Source of the DNA: Onchocerca lupi
Taxonomy: Eukaryota > Nematoda > Chromadorea > Rhabditida > Onchocercidae
Direction: 5' to 3'
Length of the DNA: 64,000 nt
Assembly: GCA_028564675.1 (NCBI GenBank)
Contig: JAOVVO010000191.1
Location: 55,779-119,778, forward strand
The position numbers and the translations under genes were made by a program. Shown piece after piece: positions 32,201 to 46,800 of the stretch (within the stretch, counting starts at the first letter, position 1; each line of letters opens with the position of its first letter). Below the pieces are notes generated by a model, which saw only the letters and a list, made by a program, of their open reading frames with translations, ran no database searches and had not been told where the DNA came from.

Positions 32201-35200
32201 GAGTAACTTATTATTATTTTTATTATTTTTTATCGAAAAATTCGTTATATTCATTCAAACTTGATCCAAAACTCTTCTTCAAGAATGTAATATCTTGATT
32301 ATCAATGAAGAGATAAGAAAGAATGTGTGAAATGAACACTATCAGAGCATGGAATCCATTTTTAAACTTGAGAATACATAAGTAAGACGCTAGAAATATT
32401 ATTATAAGTACACCTGATATAACAACTATCTTTTGTCCCGATAATTAGTTTTTTATTCCAATTTTAATTATACAATATCTATATCAAGAGATATAGAGAA
32501 AATAGAGCTCATTCTGAGAATCTTATTAAATTTATTGATTCAGATTCAAAGGTAAAAATCTCAATAGACTTGTCTTCATATTCATAAAACCCAAATTTAT
32601 AACAGTCTAAAATACGAGTAAGAATTCAGGATAATATTAAAAAATATTTTTCCTGATCCTACAATAACCGGGAAAATGATTACATCCAATACTATAGCTA
32701 ATTGAAGTCCAACTAATCATTAGACCATACTTTGACTTACTCTCTTCACACTTCACACTTCAATAATTTCGAAAATAACACTTCATATTTAAATAACCAG
32801 CAGGAAAGACGATAACGATCGAGAGACAGAGAAAAATTTCATATATAATATTCAAGAGTCAAAAATAGAAGAGACAAATTGAATATATGAAAAGCATTTT
32901 AGCATAATAATTGAAATTATAAATTATTCAAACAAGTTGGGAAACTACAGCTTGCATGAAATGAATAGACGACGAATCAACAGCCTGTTTAAAAAAAAAA
33001 AAAAAGTAATAACCCAATTTAATAATAACTAACTGGCAAAAAAGAGAAACACCTGTAAAATAGAGAAATAAATGACCATCTTAAATAATTTTTTTTTTTC
33101 ATCAAAAAATCTTTAAAATTTCATTTTAAGCAGCTATAGCCAGAGTAACAGTAGCAGAAACTTTAAAAGAAGTAATAAAGGTTAGACTAGAACTTTTATT
33201 GAAAACTATACAAAAAAAAAAAAAAATGAAAAAAGATTGTAATTTTTAGTAGCCTCGATAGAAGTAGCAGCAGCAGCAAACTTTCTACTTAATGACTTTA
33301 AAAGCAATCATCTATTAAATTCTTTTTTGCAAACTATCAATTTATTTTTTTCGTGAAATTAAGTTCATACTGATCGATAAGTTAAGTTAAGTTTTAGTCA
33401 CATCAATGAAATATCTTGACTACAATTCTAACAAAAATTATGGAAAAAGACTAGAAAATCTGTCATAAAATTTCATTCAAATTTAACTTCTCATCTATTA
33501 TGATTGACAAAATTGATATTATCATTATTGGTGATTATAATCATTGACAACTAATTGCCAGAACCAAAAGAATGAACTGGAATGACAATTCCTCATTTTG
33601 ATGACCTTCTGCGAAATTTTCTTTTTTTTTTTTTGGAGATAATCGTATTTAAAATCAGATTTGACATCTTTGACAGATGTATCCGATAAGCTGTTACTGT
33701 TATCGGTGATATACAGTTGCGCACTAAGTGGTACAGATCATTCTTTCCATTAAAGCTAAAAAGATGAGTAAAAGTTGAAAAATTAACAAATGGAACAGCC
33801 GTGTTAAATTTTGAAAAGATTGACATCAACTGGAAGATAAGTTGACAGTAGCTTTTGCTATATTTTAATACAATATTAATGATGATGATACATACAGATA
33901 ATGGAAAGCTTTTTTTTCTTTTTACATCCATGTAGAGAAAATTTAATAAATGGATTGGCTATCTGAAATCGAATCATTAAATTTTAAACTTCTTTGATTT
34001 TTCGATGGCTTAGCGCCATTTGAAATGACTTCAAAATATCAACATCTGCTACTAATGGCATTTTATGACTTATTTCTCTCTAAATTATTCAACAAACTAT
34101 TTTAAATTTTTTATAATCTTTATTTCATTGTCATCTCTTTTACTTTTACTAAAATCATTATTTGTTCAATATTTTTATAAATCAAAATGAAAGTACGACA
34201 AATTAGAAATTATTCGCATTTCCATTGGTATTAGTCAAATGATGACATAAAATAAACATTTTAAATTTTGAATTAAATGTTTCGCGATCTATCTAAAGAA
34301 TTTACCCTCTCGTCATATTAAACATTCCTAGTTGATTCTTCTGGGGAAAAAAAAATTGTAAGAAATTAAGTCATTCTTAAATGAAAAGAATAAAATTCTT
34401 TTGTCTTCTCTCCTCTAATGAATCTGATCTATTAATCGATATATAAAAGAATTCTTATAATCTGAAACAAATTAGCTTTTCATTCATTGCTATTTTTCAT
34501 CTGAATAAATTTATGCGTATTTTAAAAAGTTTGTAAATGATGCAGCATTTATATCAAGCTACATATTTTTTCTTAACGAAAGAGCTCGTCAATATTGAAA
34601 AATTAAAATGAAACAAACAGCGCAATAAGATTTTATTTTCCTCAGAATTATCAGCAATAAAGCTTTTATTTTCTTTCGAATCCATAAGAATTAGAATTGT
34701 TCTGATTTTTACTTCTTTTCCTTTCACTCATAAAATAAGCATTCGACATGGCTAAAGAATAATGAACTGAAAGAAATATGATTTGAGAATATTCGAGAAA
34801 TGTGAGTAATGATCTCCCTGTTTATGATATGTAACATAATTAAGGGTTGGACAATGAAGAAAATTCCGGATTAATAAGAATAGAAAGAAATGAAGGGTTA
34901 AAAATCCTCTTTGAATAGCTTTTTTATTCTGAAGTCAACTATTTACTGCTTCGAATTAATAGTTAATGCATGTAATTTATTAATGCAATTAAATGTAATT
35001 ATTAGCAATAATTATTTTATCACATTCGTTGTAATGAATTAATTGCTCTTATCAACATTATTGATATTTCTTATCAATCATAGTCAATGAGGACTGTAAC
35101 TGCCTATACTGATTGAAAATGGAATACAAATTGATGTAAACTAAACAACTAAAATTTACGATAAAAAATGCTTAAAGCTTTCAACTAATATGCAGATTTC

Positions 35201-36003
35201 CATATTAAACATATTTTGATGTAGAATTTCACTTTACAGAATCCGCTTTTGACAAAAAAGATAGAAATTTGGACCAAAACTTCTAAAGTTATATTAAAAT
35301 TTTGTAAAAAATTTCAATAAATATGACACTACAAATTATTCACAAAGAAGCTTTTTGAAGCAAAAATGTTATCAACTTTTACTAAACAATTTCTCTTAAA
35401 AGAATCGCCTTTACGAGTTCACCCTTCCTATTCTCTTTCTTCTTCATTTTTTGATTTCCAAGATTGAAAGAAAAGGTAAAAAAGAGAAAAAAAGAAAAAT
35501 TGAAGGCTGATAAAAATTTTCCACATGATTTCATCGAATTCAAAAGAAAGAAATTTTCAAATATTAAAAGAAATATTTATTTGCTATTAATACTTACTTT
35601 GCAAATGCTTCCTAGCTGCTGATTTATTCTTCTTCTTCTCTCAATATCTTTCTGAAAAATTACAAATAGACTAACTCAGGCTCAAGCCAGAAAACATGAG
35701 GGGATAAAAAAGAAAATTCTAAAATTCGTATTAGGAAAGAGATATGAAGAGAGGAATGAAAGGCATCAATTGTGTTAAAGTAAAATTTCTTGACAAATAC
35801 AAAAAAATAGCTTTCACTTAACTCTCATCCTAACTCTCTATAGCATCCTGTCCTTTCTTCTCGACCAACAAATTAACAAAATTCGAAAATGAAAAAAAAA
35901 TATACGAACGACAAACCAATTGTCGCAAACATTTCCGGAAAGCTAAGAAAGCTAACATCTCCATTACTATTTTTGAGAAAATCCAGAAAATTTGATTGTT
36001 TTT

Positions 36004-36038
<35 letters not shown>

Positions 36039-39000
36039 AAGTACCTTGCTTATTCTCTTCTATAAAAATCCATTTTTCTGTTTTCTTTACTAAATATAGA
36101 AGCTTTTAAATAGATTGAAATTCTCAAGAAAAACAAGAATTATCATCAACAAAATATTTCTAACTACATTTCATTTAAACAGATTGAATAAATCACTTCT
36201 TTATTATCTAGTCACTAAATCTAATAAACGAAATTAAACGAACAAGTATTATAAAAGCGAAATCAAGTCCGAAAAAAATTTAACTATTAGGTCAACTAAG
36301 GTAAAATATAAAAAGGAAAAGTCAATTTCAAGAAAATTTAATTGATCAGTTAGGTCAGCTGAGGTGAAGCATACACGTAAAATATTCAACTTCTAATTTT
36401 AAAGAACTGATGGATCATAAATCACGGAAGATTGGAGGAATAAATGAATAGCTTTCAAGAGAAGATCAATCACGGAATTTTGTTTTTGTTGGAACTTCGC
36501 AAATGCATTATTGAAAATTAAGCGTTCAAAAATAGAATGATAGCTACTTCATTTTCTATCAGAAAAGATGGACAAAAAACTTTCTCAGCCTGAAATTAAA
36601 CATGAACCGAAATTAAATTTGAAAAAAAAATTGCATAAGAAAAAGATATTAAACAGACGTTAGATGGAATGCAAATTCATGTAGTTATTTATCTGAATCA
36701 GATTCATACTGTCCCAATGAAATCTTTAGAAATTTTGATCAAAAACTAGATTACTCTGATTTCTTGAAAAGACCACATTATTTTGATTTCTTAACTATAT
36801 GCATAGAAAATTATGTGTGTATAAAAACTTAACTTTCTGATATGGTAATAATAACTGAAATTTCATATAGTTATATTTCTGAAACAATATAATCCATCCC
36901 TAATACTTCTGAAATCTATATGCATCCAGTGTGTAGATACTTCATTTAAATCTAAATGAATCGGAAAATTAAGCAAAACTTAATTGTTTACGAGTAGAAT
37001 TCGCTGTTTACAACACATATTTCTCACTTTCCGTAACAATTTAATTGAAGAAATAAGAAACAAAAAGGAAGGAAAAGAAGAGTTAATTGAAATACCTGAT
37101 GACTTTGAGAAGCAATTGTTTCGAGCAACTGACGTTGTTCTTGGAGCGCCTGTTCAATATTTTTCAATCGCTTGCTATCTTCCGTTGTAAGATGATAACC
37201 AACCGAAAAGTCATCATCTCGCTTTAAATCAGCACAAGCATCTGTACCAGCACCTGATCCTGGCTTTTGTGCGATCATTTTCAAAAAACTGTTACGAACA
37301 ACCTCCATGGCCTATAAATAAGAATTTTTTCATTTAGAAGATACAGATAATTGCATTTAAATGCAAAGAAATCGCTATAAGCTAATCACTTTATGTTTTA
37401 TGCCAACATGATGTAATCTAATATTTAATGCAAGTATATACTACATAAAAATCGAAGATGATCAAAGATCATCTGCTTTTTGCTAATTAGGCTTACTTTT
37501 TTCTGATCTATTCATGGTAAACTATTTCTTCGCGAAAATGAACAAGATTTGTTATTATTTTATATTTAAAATGTAAACAGTAGCAACAATTCTTACAATT
37601 ACTCAGATTATAGCAATTTACTTCAATCAAAAAATATGAATTGTCAGAATGGCATTATATTGAGTCGGTAAAGATTCAAGATCAAAATTGTTCAGAAAAG
37701 CTACTGAAAAGTTGCTGTTTGGAAGGGAAACAGTTGTGCCTATACGACTACTGCATCCTCTTTAAATTGGCTTGAAACGATCAATCATAGAGCAACACAG
37801 CTGTTCAGCTTCATAATAAAAATAACGAAAATTACAGAAAAAGAGAAAATCTTTTCCATTCATGATAAATAGGCATTTTACGGTATATTTGTGCCATTTG
37901 TTTCCTAAATTTTAGATCAACATTCTACAATATTATATATATACTTTAAATTATACTTCAAACTATAAATACATAATAATGTAGAAATGATCGTTTAAAA
38001 TTAAAAAATAAATGATATAAATATATGCATAAAGTTGTATAAGACCCCAAATAAATTTTTTCTCAACTTAAATTGCTCCCTCAAAAAAAAAAAAAAAAAA
38101 AAAGAAAATGGTCTTCTTCCTAGTTATCTTTTTATCCCGTTTATGGAAATTTACAATAAATCCAATCTGAATATTAATCTTGGCACACGGATAGGAAATA
38201 TTAAGTTGAAAGAATGGGTAATAATCTCAAACATTCATCAAATTACCGATAAATTAGTCGGCTAAGAGCAAGCAGTAAAAATATGAAAAGCTAGCTGACA
38301 GAATAAACGAAATAACTTGATATCTTGGATTTCTCTCGTTTTCAGGAAGTCAAAATATGATAACATTCGTTATGAACATTCGGTACAGAAATACACAATA
38401 ACAACTGAACATTTTTGTATTGAGCCAAAGGGCCAAACAATTTTGTATTAAAATTTGAGTCCCTTAAAGTTAATGAAAAATCAATTTTAAATTTGAATTC
38501 CTCCAACTCAAAATTTTAACTTATGACAGATTTTTTAAATAATTAGCTGAAGAAGCAAAATTTTTAGCCTTTATATAATTTGAAGCTATCTCAATCATAG
38601 GATTTAGACAAAGAAATCACTTTTAAATTCACAAGTGAAAATGACAGCTAGCATCATGAATTTCAAATGATAGAGAAGGAAGAAGCTTAATCAACAAGAG
38701 TAACTGTTATTTTAACCTTTTATCATCAATTTTTTGCTTAACCTTTGTTTTAAACACTTTGAAAAAAAGTTTTTAAAGAGAACTTCGCGTTTTTATTTCA
38801 CAATCTGTCACAAAAATTCTATTTACTCATTTAAATATTCTACTTCAGAAATATCAAATGCAGGATCTAAAAGGCTATGCTTGCTTATCTCAAGATTAAT
38901 GCATGGACAGAACGGGAAATAAACTAACAAGGTATAGGAAGTGCCGAAAGATTAGATACGTTTGAGATTTTCGTAAAAATCAATGTTACTTGAATCAGTT

Positions 39001-42000
39001 GGTAAGTATTAAAATTATTGTCAAAAAATACCTCAGCACTTTCCACAAATGGCGTTTCAGAATCTTGATTTGTGCTTACTGCATCAGGAGCTTCTGTTTC
39101 GTTTTGCTTGATGGCATCTTCTTCAGCTTTAAGTTGACGTTCTAGTAATTCGGCTGTTTCTTCTGGCAATTTAGCACCTTTTTCATGTAATAACTCCAAC
39201 TGTTTTCGCATTTCAGTTATGCTTCTAAAAAATATAAACTCCGGAGTTATAATATATGTATATATTTTGTATTAAAAATTGAAAATGCTTCAACAATTTT
39301 GTTCAGGGACAATAATTTGACATGAATTATTCTACTTTTTAATGGATCTTCCACTGTACTTTTTTTAACCTTGTCAGCATAAAATTCCTAATTGTTTTGC
39401 AATATTATTATATTACAATGCACTACTATGAGATTTAGTATTTCTATGCTAATTTTAATTTAAGTTAACCACTATTACGGATCTCAATGGAATGAAAACC
39501 CATTATAACTTTAAAAATTTAAAATTTTCCACGCATCTATTTTCATAGAATTAAAATAAATTAGACATATTGAAATCATACCGAACTCGTTGCCAAAAAA
39601 TTGGAATAAATAAATAATTACAAAAAATTTGAAAACATTAAATTTAAGAACTAATATGAAGATTAAAAAAAAGAAATACTTTAATTGTTGCAAAGCATTA
39701 TGAAACGTCTCATCCATATCAGGAGGAGATCCTACGATAGGCTGCACCAACTGTGCTCGTATTTCTCGCATACGTTCTTTACGTGCAGCAATAGCAGCTA
39801 GTTTTTCGCTGTAAATAAAAAGAATTCTAAGCTTTATAGCATTTTTAAACAAATTAATAAAATGAACACATTGGTGTCTTCGAAATTTTAACTAGCTATT
39901 TTCTTGAAACATCATGGTTGTACCACTATTTTGACATTTTGAAAAAAGATAACTAAGATTATAAAGTTAAAGTGAAATATACTGTCATCTTATTAAAATT
40001 TGAAATCAATATGTATGTGTGGAACAAAAAAATGTCAGAAGAGATTGTACCATAAAGTAAGTCAGAACTAGAAACCAAATTTGACAAGGAAACTCATACT
40101 GGACTAAAGGTTCTCCATCAAAGAGTATAGCATAAACTCTTTGACAATTTTTTTGCTTTTTCAAATTCAATTCGTCTTTTTAAAGTATGAGATTAATACT
40201 CAACAATCCTTTATTGCTCAGTTTTTCGTGTGATTGAACCACTATCCGTATTATCCTATAAAAACTGATACTGAACCAAAAATGAATGAAGCAAACCGTA
40301 TGGAAGAGTTGATTATGTCGGACTGCTTCTTCGGCAAATGTTGCTGTTGTTGTTCTCGTCCTTTTTTACCTTTTTTCTTTTTCTTCCCCAAAGTTCCATC
40401 ACTGCTATTTATTTCACAAATTCTTTTTTCCATTTGCTGTTGCTGTTCAACTTCAGCTCTTTCATTTTCCAGAACTGGTGGAATTCTTTCTGCCGGTGCC
40501 AAATCATCAGGTACTGGCGGTTCATTATCATCTTCCAATTCGGTATTTTGCTGCAAAATAAATCAATTGAGATTTTATTTTTGGAAAATTTTTCGCAAGT
40601 TACGGAAAATTGCGGATTCTTTCGGGATTTATTGATAGATACTTAAGTTACAATATTTAAAATATAGCTTCCGAACTCAATGATAATATTCTCGAATCAT
40701 TATGTCAGACTTATAATTTTTTTAAGTGATGAAGTGGTTTCCATTGTTAGTTTCATGTCCGTGTCTATTGAACTAATTCTGAAGACATATACAACTTAAA
40801 TGATCCTGATATTCTATTTGATAGACAACATTGCAATTCAGAAGCAATATTTTACTTAAGAAAAAAATTGATGTAATTTGAGTAAATACCTACTTAAGTA
40901 AAAAAAAAATAATAAGCTTAAGTGAAAAATTACAGGAAATGTGTTGCATATCTTTATTCTAAAACTTTTAACGCATGAAATCTGTATATCATTACTCAAG
41001 AGTTTTAAGAAATTCATAAATATAGTTGAAAATGATAAAAATGATCTTAAATTAATTACTTTTTTCTTCGCCTGTAATTTAGCCCGTAACTTTGCTTCAG
41101 TGATGGATTTCGGTTCCGGTTGCGGTTCAACAACTATATCCGGCTCTGATGCTGAACCAGGTCCCAATTTGATGCCACGGCGTTGCGCTTCACGTCGCAA
41201 TCGTTCCAATGTTTTACGCTTCTTTTCCACTTGCTCTTGCTCCGATGCAACTTGAAAACAATGGATAAAAAGTGCTGTACAATCTAATTTATATTGCAAG
41301 AAAAAGATAAACAAGAACAAAACGTTTAAATATTAGATGTTAAAATAATAGCAAATGATCTACTATATAATTTTAAATGATGGCAAATAATTTAAAACAA
41401 GTTATTAATGTCAGAATAATAATGCAGTGAAGAAGAGAAAAGCGGACGACAGATGTTTCCCGTGGAAGATTGAAATACATTTCTTGGACACAAAATTGGA
41501 GCAACTGTTCAAATTAAATAAATCAAGATCTTTCTAAATCTTCAAGCAAGATTTTTCCTAAGATTGTGAGATGATTCAACGTGATCTGCTTATTTAATGC
41601 TATGCCATTGGAAGCCTTCTGCGGAAATGATCGGAATAAAAGTTTTGTAATTGACTGAAATATTTAAATAAAAAAATTCAAATCGACATCAGCTGCTACA
41701 TTAACTCCCACTGACTGTAATATTGCAATAAATTTTAACAGATGGCATTTTCAGTTGAAATGGTTCATTCTTTAACCGGTCAACCAGTCAGTTAACCATT
41801 CATATAACGAATTCATCATTCAGTTAGTCATTTGGTCAGTTGTATCAAATCGAATTTTAAAAAATGAATACTTTTGGTTGACATTTGTTCTTCTTCTCGT
41901 TCTTTTTTTTTTTCTTTTAATTTTTCATTGTAATAAGTTCAGAGAATAAAATATTGAAAATGTTACCGAAAAATAAATGCCGAAATTTCCGTAAAAATCT

Positions 42001-45000
42001 TCAATTATAAAAGAGAACTGCAACAAATATGTTACACTATAAAAGATACATTCTAAAATACTGCTTTACACAGTCAATAGTTAATTACTGCTTAAAAATT
42101 AATGCATCAAAATTTAACAGCAACAACCACCGTAAACTATCCATTACAAATGAGAAATAACAAAATAATTTGAGCCAATATGAGATAAAAAGGATGAAAA
42201 ATTTTTTGTAAGATAAAGATAGAAACTAAAATAAAAATATAAGATAGAAAATATCATTCGTAAAAAAATTCAATTTAAATCGCACTTTTTCATTTCCATG
42301 AGGATCTATTATTTTTTTAATTATAACAACTTACTTAATTTTTCATTACTCGAAAGAAAATATGAACACTCATGATACAAAATCACCATCTACTTTACAT
42401 AACTTTAATTTATTAGAATTAGAAATGACCTCCAATACTTTTTCCATAGTAAACTATCATTTGGTATTGTCGATCACTATTTGCAAATACATTTTTTGTT
42501 GAATTTAATTAATAGGAAATCTGCAGCAGATAAAAAAATTCCTTTATTAGTATACAGTGAATGAATTACTATATCTAATACTTTCTCTATTTCAACATCA
42601 AACTTTAAATTTCCATTTTATTGTACATTATGTACTTTGAACTCCATTATCAACCTATTATTTAATATTTGCTTTCTTGATTTCATAAAAAAAATTTGAA
42701 ATATTAAAGAATCAACTAGAAATTAAGTTCAAAAATTAAACCATCAATATTACTAAAGTCATTCCAATATGCTATGTTATAATTCTGAAAAATATGATCA
42801 AAAAAAGAAAAAAAAAGTTTAGTTTCTAGTTAGTTAATTAGTAATATACATTGTGTGCTTACTAAAACATTACTTTGCTTTTCTCACAAACGAGAATGGT
42901 TGATAAATATCTTACAGTTGACAAAATCGATATGCTCAAGCTAGCTAATAAAAATGTCCTATTAATGTCTCCAAGGAGCAAGGAGACATGGACACAGAAG
43001 GAAGTTTGCCAAATGAAAGGGGGAGCAGAAAGAGTAGAATAAGCCTATGAAGTTACATAAATGAGTCGATTTGTAAATGAATAATATATAGATGGAAGGC
43101 AATGCAGTCCAGAGTAACTCTTTCTTTACAAGACTGCAAAGATGTCGCCTATCGTTCTTTCCTCCCATCACCAATTATCATCAAATTGAATATCTCAGTG
43201 AATTTTCGAAAACTATTAAAATGAAGCACAACTATTGCATGAACATTTTCAATGAAATTAGCAAGCATTTTCAGAAAAACTATTCATCGTAGATGCTAAG
43301 TTAATTTTTAAAAAAACCACCATAGATGATAGAAAAATCCATTTATCTATAGAATCAGCAGATGCCACCACAAGCAGAAAATGACGGAAATGTTGCAAGC
43401 CAAACAGATGCCATGAAATAATAGCTAATTTAAGTAAAAGAGACATGCAAACAAAATAAATTAAACACATAATATATATGATCTATAGAGATACACACAA
43501 ATACACATATGCATATATTTCATCCATACATAAACACTCGTATTGATAATACTTGAGGAAAGCTGAATTATTTCTCTACAACGAACTATACTCTCCTCCC
43601 TCCTTTTTTACTGCTTACTTTCTTGGCTTTTTCATTCAGAAATGAAACTGATACGAAAAGTTTAGGAAACAAAGAAATAACATAATGTTAACATGGTTGT
43701 AAAAAAGAATTATATTTTTTTACCTGAGTTGAATGTCAAATTTTTGACAAAAATTGCTTCTAATGAAATTACCAAAGCAGAAAATGTTTGGAAATTTTTA
43801 AATCATAATATGGAGATATAAAATGCTTAATACTCCAAAATTCAAAGAAAAATTTTAAAAAAAACCTGTTTCCGATAGCTAATAGCAATATGAAAATGAC
43901 AGTGACTGAATGTCAAAATACCCCTCCCCCCCCCCCAAAAGAAAAAAAAAACAGGCTTCAGATAAATCAAAAAGCAGCAGATACAAGCTTTTACATAACT
44001 TTAAATCAAAAGAATTCAATTTCATCTCAATTTTTGAATAACTACTCTAAAATAATAAATCAATATAAATAAAAAGCTATTCATCAGAAACAGTATTTTT
44101 GAGTATCGATAGAAAAGTCACTCGTACTTTGTTTTTCTTTTCTAAATCTTCAAATGTCATTTTGCTACGATTTCAGAGAAAAGTTGGACACTTTCATTTT
44201 ACATCGAAAAGGAAAGAATTATGGATCTTTAAGATCTCTCAATGAGAATATAAATTAAGATTAAAGCTAAAGTTTTACCTTTCAAGCGAGCCATTTCAAC
44301 CTGTTGCAATGCTTCATTTGCTATACCTTTTTGAGTTTCCCGTTTCCTTCGATGTAATTCTTCGAGCGCAGCCTTCTGCAGCATGTCAAATTAAGTAATT
44401 CTTATACACTTTATCTGAATTGATCAATATGCTTTCAAACTGCTAAATAATTATTGAAACATGGAATTTGGAAGAATAGTAGTGTCTTACTATTCAAATT
44501 TGTTTTCGAGAAACAGTAAGCGTGTATAAAGTTTTTACTTTTTATTGATGAAAGTTATCCTGTGGAATATTAGCATTATCAGCTGAGCACTTTAGGATGA
44601 AACTTCAACACTTATTTAAAAAGTCTGTTTTTCCAAATTTTTATCGAAACTTGCTAAATTAATGAATTTAACAAGTTTTGATAAAAATTTGGAAAAATTT
44701 GTTTCTCCAAAAAAGTTTTAAAAACAATACGGACAAAAGGGCACCTTCTCTTGATGTAACTGTAGTGTTTCTAGAAGTTTATCATTCATAATCGAAACAG
44801 CGACTGCTTTTCCTGTTACAACTCCTAATTTTGATAATTCATTGTTCATCTAAAATACGATAACATCACGAATTCTATGAAAATTATTAGCACTCATTTC
44901 GACTTCAAGATATTTTTTTCGTGCATAAAAAATTTCAACTTTGAATAAATCAATCTTAGAAATCATTTCTATTGTGTACGTTAAGAAACTGACTAACTTC

Positions 45001-46438
45001 TTCTACGTCTTTATCGATTGTTTCCTCAGATAAATTTGACTCATCAATATTCTTTTTCTCAATATTTTCATGTGCCGAAGATTGATTAGTGTTATTATCG
45101 CCATCCATTATTAACTTTTCACTATTTCTCTCATTCTCGCGCTGCACATCCTCTGCTGCATTTTCATGTAAACTCTATAAAATATTTCATACAGAAGAAA
45201 TACTGCACTGAAAACTATCAAAATAAGTCCATATATTACTATCTTCATTCTGAACGAAGCAAAGTTTCAAAATTCTTCTTTAATTTTGACATCTAATTCG
45301 AAAAATTCTTAACCGCCAGCAATTCCTAATTTTATCTTTTCAAAAAAAAGGAGAAATATATACGTTAAGTTACAATTTATTTTATTTCAACAAAAGCAAA
45401 ATCTTTAATTTAGATATAATTTGAAACAGTAAACCAAACTTACAACAATTTTTTGCATTAGTTGTACGTACTGTTCTTCTTGTGCAGTGAGTGCATCATA
45501 GCTTCCAATCATTTTACTCATCAGCTCTTTGTTTGGAAACTATAATATCCCAGCATGAGACAAATAACTGTTTATTAAACGAACAAAGTTGATTCATTAT
45601 GCAATTTACTTATTTACAAAGTTTTTGTTTTTTTCATGCTAGCTCTTCTGCAAGATTCTTCATCTATCGTTGCAGATTAAAGCAAAAAAGAAAACGTTCA
45701 AATGCTCTGAATATTCAAAAAAATGTACTAAATTTATTACTAGTCAATTTTTTTTCCTAACAGTCAGTGACACAATAAAATTAATAACTAATAGCACCGG
45801 AAATTCTGTTGATTTTAAAAGACCAATTCAAGTTCACCTCTCCTTCCATCGCATTTTCTTTGAGTTCACGTAATGTAGTTAGAATGCGTTGCTTGTTTCC
45901 ACGGATACTTTCTAATCTATTCATTATATGCTTCTGATGTAATGGCTGCAAATTTTCATTTTTATATTAATTCCCTATCTTCTTCCTAAATCATTATTTC
46001 AGATTTCCAAATCAAGCATTAACCACCAGATATTAGAATGATAATATGTAACGTAAAGATGTTATATTAAAAAGACATTAAGCCAAGTAACAGGTTAAAC
46101 TTAGGCTTAAGTAACATCAACTTCGAGAAATTCGATACAAAAAAATCAACAAAATATATTCTATGTAGAAAAACGAATACTGATCGGTCTACGCAATTGA
46201 TTGGTTTATGCCTACTAATCTTAGTAGCTCTTTAAATTTAATTTTTCCGATAAGTTTTTCAAATTGAAATGAATCTTACTAAATTATCCAATTCTATTTC
46301 ATTGTACTTTATGTCAGCGGATGGAATGAACGGAGGTGATGTCGGTAAAGATTCTGATGGCTTGTCTTCGATAGCTATTTCTACAGGTAATTGTTGTTCT
46401 GCTGATGATGCAGGAATTGTCGAATCTACCTTTCCCAT
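26265..46438 (-). CDS. PCM1: PCM1-like (pericentriolar material 1) coiled-coil protein
   Basis: Sixteen exons, all phase-compatible: 46438-46280, 45945-45838, 45539-45444, 45174-44980, 44849-44745, 44375-44279, 41250-41060, 40550-40297, 39808-39680, 39224-39032, 37311-37096, 35651-35598, 29946-29728, 28010-27858, 27576-27429, 26593-26265; about 881 aa. The first ATG follows ACAG at 46527 with no ATG between. Residues 1 to about 770 are charged and coiled-coil-like, with a Lys-rich tract near residues 373-383 and Gln runs. The last 108 residues resemble the human PCM1 C-terminal domain, ending in SEILYNELAFFQLMYNID before the stop. PCM1 scaffolds centriolar satellites and cilia assembly in other animals; a satellite role here is inference. 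Human PCM1 is over twice as long, so exons in the 5.7 kb and 3 kb introns may be missing. Confidence 0.72.
28915..29050 (-). repeat. tRNA-Ser-like element in a PCM1-like intron
   Basis: An island about 135 bases long with clearly higher GC than its surroundings. On the minus strand it has an A-box-like TGGCCAGTTAAGTG (about 29036-29023), a CTTAGAAAT anticodon-loop-like segment, a GGGCGAAGG segment and a B-box-like GGTTCACTTAACC (28979-28967). A long A/T run flanks each side. This resembles a degenerate serine tRNA or a tRNA-derived SINE. It does not fold as a clean cloverleaf by eye, so it is not called a functional tRNA. Confidence 0.3.
29951..35597. other. Large intron of the PCM1-like gene
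   Basis: No exon compatible with the phase-0 junction was recognised. Contains a (TA)n run at 31370-31390 and AT-rich unique sequence. Small frames at 30080-30890 and 33593-33931 lack coding character. Missed exons are possible. Confidence 0.4.
41255..44278. other. 3-kb intron of the PCM1-like gene
   Basis: No exon recognised. A slightly GC-richer stretch at 42950-43180 has short frames on both strands without family resemblance. A run of C followed by A occurs near 43920. Confidence 0.4.
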
Positions 46439-46519
46439 TGTTTTCCAAACAGAAAATAATATCTTTTGTGTAATAATCTTCAATCTGATACTTCTGCTTG
46501 TTTTTTGCCCGTATTTACG

Positions 46520-46535
46520 TGAAATGCTGTAAAAT
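46520..46535 (-). promoter_or_regulatory. Candidate trans-splice acceptor of the PCM1-like gene
   Basis: Minus-strand TGATTTTACAG ends at 46527, followed by an 88-base ATG-free leader to the start codon at 46438. No upstream exon was recognised, so a spliced-leader site is the simplest reading; a 5'-UTR intron is the alternative. Confidence 0.4.
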
Positions 46536-46689
46536 CAGTCAACAAATAGTTACAATTTTCTAAAAAATCAAAACACACAAATCAATCGACAAAAATTAGA
46601 ATTAATACAAATTTCAATTATAATAAGCTTCCCTCTCATAAAATTCAAACTGCTAAAGGTCAGAAGGACATTTATGTTGCTAACAATTA

Positions 46690-46800
46690 ATTATTAGAGA
46701 ATATCCAACTAAATTGATCAGTGGGTTATTCTTTCCTTTGTTGTTCGCAGAGAACAACATGAATTGTCGGATTGTTGCTACTGTTGTTCCAGCATAAACG
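46690..46800 (-). mobile_element. Short Helitron-related fragment
   Basis: The fragment aligns with 6475-6570 inside the Helitron relic. Shared words include TTGATCA/CTGATCA-GTGGRTTAT, TTTCATTTTTCGC/TTTCCTTTGTTGTTCGC and GAATTGTCGGATTGTTG. On the minus strand it reads NNPTI followed by a degenerate TDQFSWIFS, parallel to NNPTI ... SDQFAWIFF at 6.5 kb. Confidence 0.45.

Noticed and set aside
40234..40646. Plus-strand frames rich in Cys/Phe/Ser
   Set aside because: They are the antisense of the Gln/Lys/Glu-rich exon of the PCM1-like gene at 40550-40297.
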